From assembly GCF_014695715.1 (NCBI RefSeq), contig NZ_JACJOT010000003.1, positions 248,001 through 312,000 of the forward strand: DNA of 64,000 bases, in the 5' to 3' direction. The first letter of the stretch is position 1, and the number at the start of each line of letters is the position of its first letter. Made by a program: the position numbers and the translations under genes. The stretch is from Microcoleus sp. FACHB-68. Its GTDB lineage: Bacteria; Cyanobacteriota; Cyanobacteriia; Cyanobacteriales; Oscillatoriaceae. The notes under the pieces are model-generated. The model did no database searches, had not been told where the DNA came from, and worked only from the letters and a program-made list of their open reading frames with translations. Shown one piece after another: positions 44,253 through 53,651 of the stretch.

Positions 44253-45644
44253 ATGCGTGTTTGTGTCATTGGTACTGGATATGTTGGCTTAGTAACCGGC
44301 GCTTGCTTGGCCCATATTGGCCATCATGTCGTGTGCGTAGACAACAACGAACAAAAAGTAATTCTGCTGAAGTCTGGGCAGTCGCCAATCTTTGAACCGG
44401 GACTGACAGAGATTATGCAGTCAGCCTATCAGAGTGGGAATCTGGAATTTACCTCAGATTTGGCAGCCGGGGTGGCTCACGGTGAGATTTTGTTTGTTGC
44501 CGTGGGGACACCGGCACTCGCAACCGGCGAAAGCGATACCCGCTATGTCGAAGCCGTTGCTCGTGGCATTGGTGCCCATTTAGACGGCGGGTACAAGGTG
44601 ATTGTGAATAAGTCAACCGTGCCGATCGGTTCAGGTGACTGGGTGCGGATGATTGTGCTTGATGGCATTGCAGAGCGTCAGAAGGTGCTAGTGGGAGTCG
44701 GTGGCGGCACAAATGAAGAGGTTGCCATTGAAAGCGGTGTTAAGTTTGATGTCGTTAGCAATCCAGAGTTCTTACGCGAAGGCTCAGCAGTCTACGACAC
44801 CTTTAACCCAGATCGGATCGTTTTGGGAAGCAACAGCCCCAAAGCCATCTCAATGATGCAAGAACTTTACACGCCGATCATTGAGCGCAAGTTTGCTGAA
44901 GATCAGTCGCTGCCGGCGGTGCCGGTGGTTGTCACCGATATTAGTTCTGCTGAGATGATCAAGTACGCCGCAAATGCGTTCTTGGCAACCAAAATCAGCT
45001 TTATCAATGAAATTGCCAATATTTGCGACCGCGTCGGTGCAGATGTGGTGCAGATTGCCAAAGGAATCGGTTTGGACTCCCGAATTGGCAGCAAGTTTTT
45101 GAATGCCGGCATTGGTTGGGGTGGTTCCTGTTTCCCCAAAGATGTTTCCGCGTTAATTCACACTGCTGATGACTATAACTATGAGGCTCAACTCCTCAAA
45201 GCTGCAGTCAGCGTCAACCAGCGTCAGCGGTTACTCGCGATTGAAAAACTTCAGCACGAACTTAAAATCCTTAAGGGTAAAACCGTAGGTTTGTTAGGTC
45301 TGACCTTCAAACCGGATACGGATGATATGCGCGATGCGCCGGCACTCAACGTGATTGAGCAATTAAACCGGCTGGGGGCAAAAGTGAAAGCTTACGACCC
45401 GATTGTGTCTCAAACCGGCATTCGTCATGGCCTATCTGGCGTGCTTGTGGAAACCGATCCAGAACGGCTGGCCGATGGCTGCGATGCCCTGCTGGTGGTG
45501 ACGGAATGGGAACAGTTCCGCACGCTTGACTATGCAAAAATGGCCAAGCTGATGAACAACCGCGTGATCATTGATGGCCGCAATTTCCTGGATCGCGAGA
45601 CGGTGGAAAAAGCCGGCTTTCGTTACGTTGGCATTGGCCGGTAA
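44253..45644 (+). CDS. ugd: UDP-glucose 6-dehydrogenase
   Basis: A 463-residue enzyme of the UDPGDH/nucleotide-sugar dehydrogenase family. The N-terminal NAD motif is GTGYVGLVTG, the catalytic Cys is Cys293 in GWGGSCFPKD, and NPEFLREG and GLTFKPDTDDMR are also present. It oxidises UDP-glucose to UDP-glucuronate with two NAD+. GAGG lies 10 bases before the ATG. With the decarboxylase upstream it gives a two-step route to UDP-xylose for exopolysaccharide or glycoprotein synthesis. Confidence 0.95.
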   Translation: MRVCVIGTGYVGLVTGACLAHIGHHVVCVDNNEQKVILLKSGQSPIFEPGLTEIMQSAYQSGNLEFTSDLAAGVAHGEILFVAVGTPALATGESDTRYVEAVARGIGAHLDGGYKVIVNKSTVPIGSGDWVRMIVLDGIAERQKVLVGVGGGTNEEVAIESGVKFDVVSNPEFLREGSAVYDTFNPDRIVLGSNSPKAISMMQELYTPIIERKFAEDQSLPAVPVVVTDISSAEMIKYAANAFLATKISFINEIANICDRVGADVVQIAKGIGLDSRIGSKFLNAGIGWGGSCFPKDVSALIHTADDYNYEAQLLKAAVSVNQRQRLLAIEKLQHELKILKGKTVGLLGLTFKPDTDDMRDAPALNVIEQLNRLGAKVKAYDPIVSQTGIRHGLSGVLVETDPERLADGCDALLVVTEWEQFRTLDYAKMAKLMNNRVIIDGRNFLDRETVEKAGFRYVGIGR

Positions 45645-45683
45645 TTAGAGGTTAGGGACTAGGGGTTAGGGGCTAGGGACTCG
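45645..45683. repeat. Short tandem repeat GTTAGGGACTAGGG
   Basis: Repeated TTAGGG/CTAGGG units directly after the ugd stop, in the short gap between convergent genes. It is another STRR-type repeat. Confidence 0.75.
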
Positions 45684-45702
45684 TTTCCCAGCCCTTCCTC
45701 GC

Positions 45703-46914
45703 CTATCCGTTGATCAAGATCAAATTAGCAAGCCAGCCCATCAATGCGCCCCCTAACACGAGCCAGACGGCGCTAACGCGAAGGCGAATGGCAGCACCGG
45801 CAGCAATGATCGCAATGAAGAGTGCCGGCCAATCAATGTTGAGTTGGGTGCCGGTTGAGACGAGCAGGGTTCCTCTAGCGAGTTGCACAGTCACTGCCGC
45901 CATCAGGGCAATAGCACTAACATTCACCGCATCTAAAAATGCAGAAGCCCAAGGACTGGAACGCAGGCGCGGGATCAGTGGGTTTAATGCAGCAACAAAC
46001 AGAAACGAAGGCAGGAAAATGCCCAGTGTGGCTACGACTGCTCCGGGCCAGCCGGCAATCACATAACCAATAAATGTAGCAGTTGATGACACCGGCCCTG
46101 GTGTGAATTGGCCAATGGCAATCGCATCAAGTAGCTGCTGCTGAGTTAGCCAGCCTTGCCCGACTAATCCCTCTTCTAGAAAGGCGACCAGCACATAGCC
46201 ACTGCCAAATAAAACAGACCCAACTTTCAGGAAAAATAATCCCAGTTGCCACAAAGTCGGGGCCGCAGGGGAGGCAACCGGGGAAGCGGTAGAAAGTTGG
46301 GAGAGTAAAGGATGGAAGGAAAATCCGATCAGCCATCCGTTAAATCCTGTGCCGGTTCCATTATTGCGTTTCTGGGATAAACGCAGCCAAAGCATTCCCA
46401 GCAAACCCCCCAGTAATAGGGCAATCACTTCATTTAGCCCTAAAAATAAGGCTACGACAACCGCAACCGCGATCAGCAGAAGTTTGCGGTTTTTAACAGC
46501 GGTTTTCCCTAGTTTCCAGATAGCGCCCAGGATGATGGCGAGGACTGCCGGCTTGATGCCATAGAGCAAGGGGGCGACTTGCGGCAGTTGGCCAAACACG
46601 ACGTAAGCCCAAGCAAATGCGCCGGTGATCACAACTGCCGGCCCAATAAAACAGATGCCGGCGACGATTAACCCCAACCAGCCGGCGTAGATGTATCCCA
46701 CATGAATCGCCATTTCCGTAGAATTCGGGCCGGGAATCAAGTTTGTTGCACCGACGAGGTCGAGGAATTGCTCTCGCGTCAGCCACTTGTGCCGGTTGAC
46801 AACCTCATCCTCCATCATGGCGATGTGAGCCGCAGGGCCACCAAATCCGATTGCGCCGAGTTTGAAGAACACTTTGGCTAGTTGAGGCAGCCGGTGTGGG
46901 GCTGAAGAATCCAT
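45703..46914 (-). CDS. chrA: Chromate transporter (CHR family), two-domain form
   Basis: A 403-residue membrane protein of two homologous halves. Each half has the CHR signature: FFKLGAIGFGGPAAHIAMMEDEVV...FLDLVGATNLIPGPNSTEMAIHVGY in the first, and FFLKVGSVLFGSGYVLVAFLEEGLV...LLDAIAIGQFTPGPVSSTATFIGY in the second, with about ten membrane segments. It is expected to export chromate or act with sulfate-like anions. A rather short linker joins the halves. It ends convergently with ugd. Confidence 0.93.
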   Translation of the reverse strand: MDSSAPHRLPQLAKVFFKLGAIGFGGPAAHIAMMEDEVVNRHKWLTREQFLDLVGATNLIPGPNSTEMAIHVGYIYAGWLGLIVAGICFIGPAVVITGAFAWAYVVFGQLPQVAPLLYGIKPAVLAIILGAIWKLGKTAVKNRKLLLIAVAVVVALFLGLNEVIALLLGGLLGMLWLRLSQKRNNGTGTGFNGWLIGFSFHPLLSQLSTASPVASPAAPTLWQLGLFFLKVGSVLFGSGYVLVAFLEEGLVGQGWLTQQQLLDAIAIGQFTPGPVSSTATFIGYVIAGWPGAVVATLGIFLPSFLFVAALNPLIPRLRSSPWASAFLDAVNVSAIALMAAVTVQLARGTLLVSTGTQLNIDWPALFIAIIAAGAAIRLRVSAVWLVLGGALMGWLANLILING

Positions 46915-47078
46915 TAGTTGCCTCGGTCACGGGATAGGGTTTTATTCTAGAGGCATTATTTTTATCAAGAATTTGGTGAACTCGTATAAGACCTTGTACA
47001 AGTTCCAGCACAGGGACGTTTACACCTTAGGCAAACAATAGTGCCAACCGGCAATTTACCACTAAGAAAAATCGATTT

Positions 47079-47885
47079 CTAGGGCGTACCGAAGCGTGGC
47101 TTGCCGGCAGAACCTGGGGAATCGGAATAATACGGCCCTGCATGAGGCAAACTCAAGTAAGACATTCCCACCGGCGGCGCACTTGAGGTTGTCTCCACAT
47201 TTGATCGCCTTATATTTTGGCTGTCGCTCTCAAGCCCAATTGCACCATCCAGCTTCGCATTTGCCAAGTTCGCACCATTCAAATTGGCACCACTGAGATT
47301 TGCGCCACTCAGATTTGCATTTAATAGGTTGGCGCTACTCAAGTTCGCACCGCTGAGGTTAGCATCACTGAGATCAGCCTCCACTAACCGCGCATCACTC
47401 AGATTCGCATTCAGCAGGTTAGCTGCAACTAAATTTGTTTTCCCCATATTTGTCCCTCCCAAGTTTGCCCCACTCAGGTTGGCTCTCGTCATCTGGGTGC
47501 CGATTAAATTCGCCCCTCCCATATCTGATCCGCTTAAGTTGGCATCACTGAGATCACTGTTTACCAGATTTGCCACTCTTAAGTCAGCACCGCTGAGGTT
47601 GGCACTGTTGAGATGGGACTCAAACAAATTAATTCCCTTAGCGTCTAAACCGCTTAAATCAGCACTCACCAGATCCGCAGCCACTAAGTTAGCAAAACTT
47701 AAATCAGCCCCACTCAAATTGGCCTTGCTGAGTTTGGCATTATTGAGATTGGCAAACATTAACTTGGCACCGCTGAGGTCGGCACCCGTGAGATTGAACC
47801 GGCTCAGGTTGGCATCCCTAAGATCGCCTCCCTGACATTGTTTCGTTTCTAGCAGCCGTTTGACGTGTGCGGGATTCCCAGCCAT
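47079..47885 (-). CDS. Pentapeptide-repeat protein
   Basis: A 268-residue protein. Residues about 22-205 are an unbroken run of A(D/N)LS/x-type pentapeptides (LSGANLSG, LSDANLSG, LVAADLVS) that would form a right-handed quadrilateral beta-helix. The last 55 residues are disordered (Ser/Pro/Gly). There is no signal peptide, so it is cytoplasmic. Such proteins are many in cyanobacteria; functions are mostly unknown. The repeats also create long open frames on the opposite strand that are not genes. Confidence 0.9.
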   Translation of the reverse strand: MAGNPAHVKRLLETKQCQGGDLRDANLSRFNLTGADLSGAKLMFANLNNAKLSKANLSGADLSFANLVAADLVSADLSGLDAKGINLFESHLNSANLSGADLRVANLVNSDLSDANLSGSDMGGANLIGTQMTRANLSGANLGGTNMGKTNLVAANLLNANLSDARLVEADLSDANLSGANLSSANLLNANLSGANLSGANLNGANLANAKLDGAIGLESDSQNIRRSNVETTSSAPPVGMSYLSLPHAGPYYSDSPGSAGKPRFGTP

Positions 47886-48160
47886 GTTCTTTCCCTTGAT
47901 GACAGCACCCTGATTTCCTCAATTCAGAAATTGGGTATCGACAGTTGTGAAAGCGCTCTTGCTGCGCGTGATGTCAATCCCAGCAACCGCAGCAATCAAA
48001 TTCGTTTGCTGGATCAGAAATAACTCAACGCATATTATCCCAAAAAATAACAGATCCCAACTCAAACGCCTAGTATTTGCCGGCTTACCTCTACACCCAA
48101 CTGGCTGGGGTTTAAACCCTAGGCTTACAGCGCTACAGCATCCAGTGTTCCGAGTTTAAA

Positions 48161-48337
48161 GTGATCTGTGTCAATCCCCCTGAAGAAAGATTGGCTAGAA
48201 TCGCGGCAATTATTGTACTTCAGCAGACGAGCCGGCTTTTGAGTGCTTGTCCACCGGCACTTTCTGAAGCTCAGCAACGCGCACCGGCTGCTTTTTTTGC
48301 TCTGATTAATCCGTATTTCACCCAGCAAAAACTGTAG
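48161..48337 (+). CDS. Possible small protein, 58 residues
   Basis: From GTG 48161 to TAG 48335 the frame encodes VICVNPPEERLARIAAIIVL followed by a helical, Ala/Leu-rich remainder ending in FFALINPYFTQQKL. The composition looks like a real helical peptide. It lies in the 536-base gap between the pentapeptide gene and the kinase, which otherwise shows no clear feature. Real start and existence are uncertain. Confidence 0.35.
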   Translation: MICVNPPEERLARIAAIIVLQQTSRLLSACPPALSEAQQRAPAAFFALINPYFTQQKL

Positions 48338-48421
48338 CGCCTATTCAACAAGCGCTTCCTCGCTTGGACACGTCATGTGCCATCCCTGGCAACTCCATTA
48401 AGTCTTAAAAATCAGGTGTTT

Positions 48422-51400
48422 ATGAGTCAATTGTCTTCTCAACGAAACTCCACCGGCAACTTCGATGGGTGCTACTGCCTCAATCCCAACTGTAAAAGCC
48501 CGAAAAACCCACCCTCAGCGGAAATTTGTCATAGTTGCGGCGCTCAATTACTGCTACAAGGGCAATATCGGGCAATTGCACCCATCGGTGCCGGCGGATT
48601 TGGGCGCACCTTTCTGGCGGTGGATGAGTTGCTGCCGGCACAAAGACGGTGCGCGATCAAGCAGTTTTTTCCGCAGCAAACCGGCAATACTGAGAAAGCT
48701 TCAGAACTGTTTCGAGAAGAAGCGCGGCGACTCAAACAACTAGGTAACTATCCGCAAATTCCGCAAATGTTGGGGTATTTTGAGCAAAACGGACATCAGT
48801 ATCTTGTGCAGGAGTGGATTGCCGGTTGCAATTTGGCGCAAGAATTAGCAGAGGCGGGATCTTTTAACGAAACTAAAATTCGTCAACTATTGAATGACTT
48901 GCTGCCGGTGTTATGGTTTGTCCACAATCACCAAATTATTCACCGAGACATTAAGCCAGAAAATATTATTCGCCGGCAGGCTGATGGCAAGCTGGTTTTA
49001 GTCGATTTTGGGGCAGCAAAATTGGCGACGGAGACGGCTTTGGCGAAAACCGGCACGATGATCGGTTCTGCTGCCTACACAGCGCCGGAACAAACCAAAG
49101 GCAAGGCAATTTTTGCCAGTGATATCTACAGTTTGGGTGTCACTTGTATCCATTTAATGACTCAAGTTGCTCCCTTTGATTTGTTTGATAGCGGCGAAGA
49201 TTGTTGGGTTTGGCGGGATTATTTGAGGATGCCGGTGAGTCCTCAGTTGGGGAAAGTTATTGACAAAATGCTGCAAAGTGCAACGAAGCGGCGTTATGAA
49301 TCAACGACTGAAATTCTTACGGATTTAAATGCGACTCCTTCAGCACTGTCAAAGACAAAGAATAAGGTGCTATTAGGGGGGACTGTTATCGTCGTGGGAT
49401 GGATTGCCGGCATGAGTGTATTGAGTACATTATTTCCGCCGCCGGCAACTTATTACAATAGCCCAGTATCGGAGGAATATAACCTGCCGGTGAAGCCAAA
49501 AGCACCGCCACAGGTTCCAGGCTTATTTACTGCGGATAATCAACAAAAAATATTTCCGTTGCAACATACGGAAGTCCAGGCAAAAATTTCTGGAAATGTG
49601 TCGCGGGTGGAGGTGACGCAGACATTTGCTAATCCTTACAAAGAACCTTTAGAGGCGATTTATACCTTTCCTCTGCCAGATGAGGCGGCGGTGGATGATA
49701 TGGAAATTCGAGTTGGGAATCGCGTGATTCGTGGCTTAATTAAAAAGCGGGAAGAAGCAAAGCAAATTTATCAGCAAGCGAAACAGCAGGGGAAAACTGC
49801 CGGCTTGCTTGAACAGGAACGGGATAATATTTTTACCCAATCTTTGGCTAATATTAAACCCGGTGAGAAAATTGATGTCACCATTCGCTACACCGAAAGT
49901 TTAAAGTTTGAGGGAGGCGACTATGAATTTGTTTTCCCAATGGTGGTAGGGCCGCGTTATATTCCAGGAACAAGTGTAGCAGATGGCGCGAAACTAAATC
50001 CACCAATTGCCACAACTCGATCTGGGCAAGATATTAATGTCACGGTAGATATTGATGCCGGCGTCCCGATTACTGAAGTCCGTTCACCTTCCCATCAAAT
50101 GGCAATTCAACGTGCCGGTTCAACAATGGAAGTGAAACTTGCTGGAGAAAATACGATTCCCAATAAAGATTTAATTCTGCGTTATAAAGTTGCCGGTGCT
50201 TCCACTCAGGCAACGGTATTAACTCAATCGGATGAAAAAGGCGGTCATTTTGCAACTTATTTAATTCCGGCAGTCAAGTACAATCCGAATCAGATTGTGC
50301 CTAAAGATGTTGTGTTCTTGATGGATACATCTGGATCTCAAGCCGGTGCGGCTATTCAACAATCTCAGGAATTGATGCGACAGTTTATTAATGGTCTCAA
50401 TCCTGATGACACGTTTACGATTATAGATTTTGCCAGTAACACAACTCAACTGTCCTCTAAACCGTTACCAAATACGCCGGCAAATCGTGCCAAAGCGATT
50501 GCTTATGTTAATCGCTTAAGTGCGAATGGTGGCAGTGAGTTAATGAATGGAATGAATAAGGTTTTAAACTTTTCGCCGGCACCTAAAGGACGCTTACGAA
50601 GTGTAGTTTTGTTGACAGACGGATTGATTGGTAATGACACTCAAGTGATTGCAGAAGTTCAGAAGCGGCTAAAAGCTGGAAACCGGCTTTATAGTTTTGG
50701 TGTCGGTTCTTCAACGAATCGGTTTTTAATTAACCGGCTGGCAGAGTTGGGACGAGGAACGGCTGAAATTGTGCCTCCCCATGAATCTGCCAAGGCTGTT
50801 GCACAGAAATTTTTTCGAGAAATTAACAATCCGGTTTTAACAAATATTGAGGTAACTTGGGTAGGTTCTGGGAAGCCGGCGGAAATTTATCCCCTCAAGG
50901 CAGCAGATTTATTTGCAAGTCAACCTTTAGTCTTATTTGGGCGTAAACAAGACCAAAGAAATGGGCAAATTCGCATCATCGGCACTATCGCAGGGGGTCA
51001 GCGTTATGAGAAGATTCTCAATGTGAATTTCGATCAAGTGAGTGGCAATTCTGCCATTTCACAACTCTGGGGAAGGGCGCGAATTAAGGATTTGATGAAT
51101 CAAATGTACGGCGCTGAAAATCCTGCCGGTGTTAAGGCAGTTACTGATACTGCACTTGCCTATCGGTTGCTATCTCAATACACGGCATTTGTTGCAGTGT
51201 CTGAAGAGGTACGAGTTGATCCAAAAAATCCCAAACGGCAGGAATTTGTGCCGATTCCTATTCCGGAAGGAATGAACAAACAAATAAGTTCTGCTGCGTT
51301 ACCAGCAAGTGCGGATGTACCAGAACCCAGCCAAATTTTGGGAACTGCGGCAGGATTTCTGTTGTTAGGAATTGGTTTTTCTCGGAAGCGCCGGCGGGCT

Positions 51401-51427
51401 AATTTGAATATTCCACCTCGCAATTAG
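48422..51427 (+). CDS. Receptor-like Ser/Thr kinase fused to VIT and vWA domains, with PEP-CTERM signal
   Basis: A 1001-residue protein from ATG 48422. An N-terminal zinc-ribbon (Cys19, Cys24, Cys36, Cys39) leads to a kinase with GAGGFGRTF, HRDIKPEN (174-181) and DFG (195-197). One membrane segment lies at about 316-338. The outer part has a VIT domain (about 370-495) and a vWA domain whose MIDAS begins DTSGS (Asp635) with a later TDG. The end is VPEPSQILGTAAGFLLLGIGFSRKRRR, a PEP-CTERM signal with its hydrophobic stretch and basic tail. The inferred topology is kinase inside, VIT/vWA outside, C-terminus processed or anchored by an exosortase. The ligand is unknown. Confidence 0.9.
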   Translation: MSQLSSQRNSTGNFDGCYCLNPNCKSPKNPPSAEICHSCGAQLLLQGQYRAIAPIGAGGFGRTFLAVDELLPAQRRCAIKQFFPQQTGNTEKASELFREEARRLKQLGNYPQIPQMLGYFEQNGHQYLVQEWIAGCNLAQELAEAGSFNETKIRQLLNDLLPVLWFVHNHQIIHRDIKPENIIRRQADGKLVLVDFGAAKLATETALAKTGTMIGSAAYTAPEQTKGKAIFASDIYSLGVTCIHLMTQVAPFDLFDSGEDCWVWRDYLRMPVSPQLGKVIDKMLQSATKRRYESTTEILTDLNATPSALSKTKNKVLLGGTVIVVGWIAGMSVLSTLFPPPATYYNSPVSEEYNLPVKPKAPPQVPGLFTADNQQKIFPLQHTEVQAKISGNVSRVEVTQTFANPYKEPLEAIYTFPLPDEAAVDDMEIRVGNRVIRGLIKKREEAKQIYQQAKQQGKTAGLLEQERDNIFTQSLANIKPGEKIDVTIRYTESLKFEGGDYEFVFPMVVGPRYIPGTSVADGAKLNPPIATTRSGQDINVTVDIDAGVPITEVRSPSHQMAIQRAGSTMEVKLAGENTIPNKDLILRYKVAGASTQATVLTQSDEKGGHFATYLIPAVKYNPNQIVPKDVVFLMDTSGSQAGAAIQQSQELMRQFINGLNPDDTFTIIDFASNTTQLSSKPLPNTPANRAKAIAYVNRLSANGGSELMNGMNKVLNFSPAPKGRLRSVVLLTDGLIGNDTQVIAEVQKRLKAGNRLYSFGVGSSTNRFLINRLAELGRGTAEIVPPHESAKAVAQKFFREINNPVLTNIEVTWVGSGKPAEIYPLKAADLFASQPLVLFGRKQDQRNGQIRIIGTIAGGQRYEKILNVNFDQVSGNSAISQLWGRARIKDLMNQMYGAENPAGVKAVTDTALAYRLLSQYTAFVAVSEEVRVDPKNPKRQEFVPIPIPEGMNKQISSAALPASADVPEPSQILGTAAGFLLLGIGFSRKRRRANLNIPPRN

Positions 51428-51776
51428 CCGAGTGTTTAATCTCATACTCCTCTGCTATCTCAACGATATAATTTTGGGTGGCCGGGGAGTCGCTGCCGAC
51501 TGCAAATTTCAGGCTATGTAAGTAATAGGGGCAACCTCCAGAGGCTATTGTTTTGTGTTCTCAGCCTATGCGCGTTTCTCAGGCAAAAGTGATCAGCCTT
51601 GTACTTAGCCGGTGTTCAGCCGTTAGTTGAGTGATGAACTTATTACACAATCCCGCTTTTCGCTGAAGGATAAGCTATAATTGTTATTTGATTTACTTTT
51701 ATGGCATCATAGACTTACAAGCTGCCAGCTCATGCAATAAGATTAAGGTTATCTTGAGCCTACTTAACTTTCAACT
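51428..51776. other. Intergenic stretch of 349 bases, no element recognised
   Basis: No gene or strong repeat was seen between the kinase and the ATPase gene. The composition drops from GC-balanced to AT-rich towards 51700, which may mark the left edge of the transferred ATPase/nuclease pair. The promoter for that pair should lie here. Confidence 0.35.
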
Positions 51777-53078
51777 ATGCCTGAAAAACTAATCGTTAAA
51801 AACTTTGCTGGAATTAAAGAGCTAGAGATTGAAGTCAGAAAGATAAACATTTTGATTGGGCCTCAAGCTAGTGGTAAAAGTGTATGTGCAAAGCTACTTT
51901 TCTATTTTAAAAGCTTTATTGGGGACATTTTATCGACTGTAGTAAATGAGCAGACAAAGCGCGACTTAAACTCGAATTATTCTAAAAAATTTGAAGAATA
52001 TTTTCCATCAAATTCACTAGGCAATAATGAGTTTTTTATAAGATATCAAATCTCCGATGTTTTTATAGAAATTAGTAAAAACCCTCAGAATAAAGGTAAA
52101 GTTTTATTAACTTATTCAGATTTTTACAAACAACTATTTGATGATTTACGCAATTATATAAAAAAAGAGAAAAAAAAAGCATCTAAAGATAAAAGATACG
52201 AGGCTTTAGGCATTAATATATCTTATCTAATTATAGGTAGAGAATACTTAACTGAATATATGATAAAAGACTCCCTTGGCATAGAAGCACAGTTCGTACA
52301 ACTTTTTATTCCAGCAGGGCGCTCTTTTTTTGCTAACCTTCAAAGTAATATATTCTCTTTTATATCTAGCAATAATGCTCTCGATCCGTTTTTGAGGGAT
52401 TTTGGCTCTACATACGAAAACATGAAAGGCATACGTTATCGCTTACGTTCTAGAATAAAAAACCAATCTAGAGAAGAGAAAGACATACAAGATGAGATAG
52501 ATAGATTAGTAGAAAAAGCGTTGTGCGGTAAACATATACATGAAAAGGGTAAAGATTTTTTAGAGATTGCAGACGGAAGACGTATTAGTATTGCAAACTC
52601 ATCTTCCGGTCAACAAGAGACATTACCTCTGGCAATTATGCTAGCTACGCTACCATTTTTTATTAACCCTCGTTCTTCTCCTGGGCGAACAGTTTATATT
52701 GAGGAACCAGAGGCGCATCTATTTCCCAGCGCACAACGCGATATTATTGACTTGATAGCCACTGTGTTTAATCAGCAACAGGATCAGCTTCAATTTTTTA
52801 TAACGACTCACAGCCCGTATACTTTAACAGCGATTAATAATTTGCTACAAGCTGGAATTCTCTATAACCAAGCGGATGAAAATGCGTTGAATGAGCTAGA
52901 GAAAATAGTGCCTAGGTATAAGGCATTAATGACTAAGGATTTATCTGCTTACACATTAGCAGATGGTAAATGTTGCAATATTATATGCCCCGATACGGGC
53001 TTAATAGATGCAAAAGTTATTGATGCTGTCTCTGATGAGCTAGCTATCGAGTTTGATAAACTTCTGAACCTAGCTTAA
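51777..53078 (+). CDS. AAA_15/OLD-like ATPase of a putative defence pair
   Basis: A 433-residue SMC/ABC-like ATPase. Walker A is GPQASGKS (28-35), the signature-like motif SSSGQQE is at 275-281, Walker B VYIEEPEAH at 306-314 and the H-loop TTHSPY at 343-348. The middle (about 120-160) is a Lys-rich helix likely to form a coiled coil. There is no TOPRIM domain, unlike OLD or GajA proteins. The gene is AT-rich with many ATA and AAA codons, unlike its neighbours, so recent transfer is likely. It is 7 bases before the nuclease-like gene. ATPases of this class drive effectors in PARIS, Septu and Gabija defence systems; a similar role is inferred. Confidence 0.85.
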   Translation: MPEKLIVKNFAGIKELEIEVRKINILIGPQASGKSVCAKLLFYFKSFIGDILSTVVNEQTKRDLNSNYSKKFEEYFPSNSLGNNEFFIRYQISDVFIEISKNPQNKGKVLLTYSDFYKQLFDDLRNYIKKEKKKASKDKRYEALGINISYLIIGREYLTEYMIKDSLGIEAQFVQLFIPAGRSFFANLQSNIFSFISSNNALDPFLRDFGSTYENMKGIRYRLRSRIKNQSREEKDIQDEIDRLVEKALCGKHIHEKGKDFLEIADGRRISIANSSSGQQETLPLAIMLATLPFFINPRSSPGRTVYIEEPEAHLFPSAQRDIIDLIATVFNQQQDQLQFFITTHSPYTLTAINNLLQAGILYNQADENALNELEKIVPRYKALMTKDLSAYTLADGKCCNIICPDTGLIDAKVIDAVSDELAIEFDKLLNLA

Positions 53079-53085
53079 GTCATCT

Positions 53086-53529
53086 ATGAAAAGCTTTCCA
53101 GAATGTGAGGAATATGTATCTGATACAAAAATTGTTTTGCAAGAAAATAAGAGTAAAATAACTTTTAAAAATTCTAACCAAGAGCAAATACGCAAAATTA
53201 AAGTAGATGGCTGCGCTATTAATGATAATAAAACTTTACGTTGTGATTATGTGCTGATTCCTCAAGAGGACATAGAGATATATGTAGAGTTAAAAGGCAG
53301 TGACATCTCCCATGCAGTTAAGCAAATACAGTCAACTATTGCTTTACTTTCAGATGATGTCAAAAACAAAAAAAAGTTATGCGTCGTAGTGTCCACTCGC
53401 GTTCCAACCACTGGAACAAACATACAACAATTGCAAATTCAATTTAAGCAGAAGTTTAATGCAAGTTTTATAGTTAAGAATATTCAGTATGAGTGTAATT
53501 TAGAAGATCCACTTAAGTTGAGGAGTTAA
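53086..53529 (+). CDS. PD-(D/E)xK-like small nuclease, partner of the ATPase
   Basis: A 147-residue protein. A likely PD-(D/E)xK core is visible: Asp54 in RCDYVLIP, then Glu68-Leu-Lys70 in YVELKGSD, followed by an amphipathic helix with HAVKQI. This is the pattern of restriction-endonuclease-fold proteins. It begins 7 bases after the ATPase stop and shares its AT-rich composition, so it is co-translated and was probably acquired with it. It could be the effector of an abortive-infection or restriction system with the ATPase as sensor. The nuclease call rests on three residues and local pattern. Confidence 0.6.
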   Translation: MKSFPECEEYVSDTKIVLQENKSKITFKNSNQEQIRKIKVDGCAINDNKTLRCDYVLIPQEDIEIYVELKGSDISHAVKQIQSTIALLSDDVKNKKKLCVVVSTRVPTTGTNIQQLQIQFKQKFNASFIVKNIQYECNLEDPLKLRS

Positions 53530-53651
53530 AGCTAAGGGAATCTAACAGTGTGCGGTAAGAAACAAATTAAAATCAGTGAATTTTTCTTTGCCTCTCTTCA
53601 TCAATATTAACAAATTAAATACCTGACACTTTAAATCCCCTGATACCGGCT

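Noticed and set aside
47284-47835. Long rightward reading frame opposite the pentapeptide-repeat gene
   Set aside because: It is the mirror of the pentapeptide codon pattern (FAPLR repeats) and has no independent coding sign.
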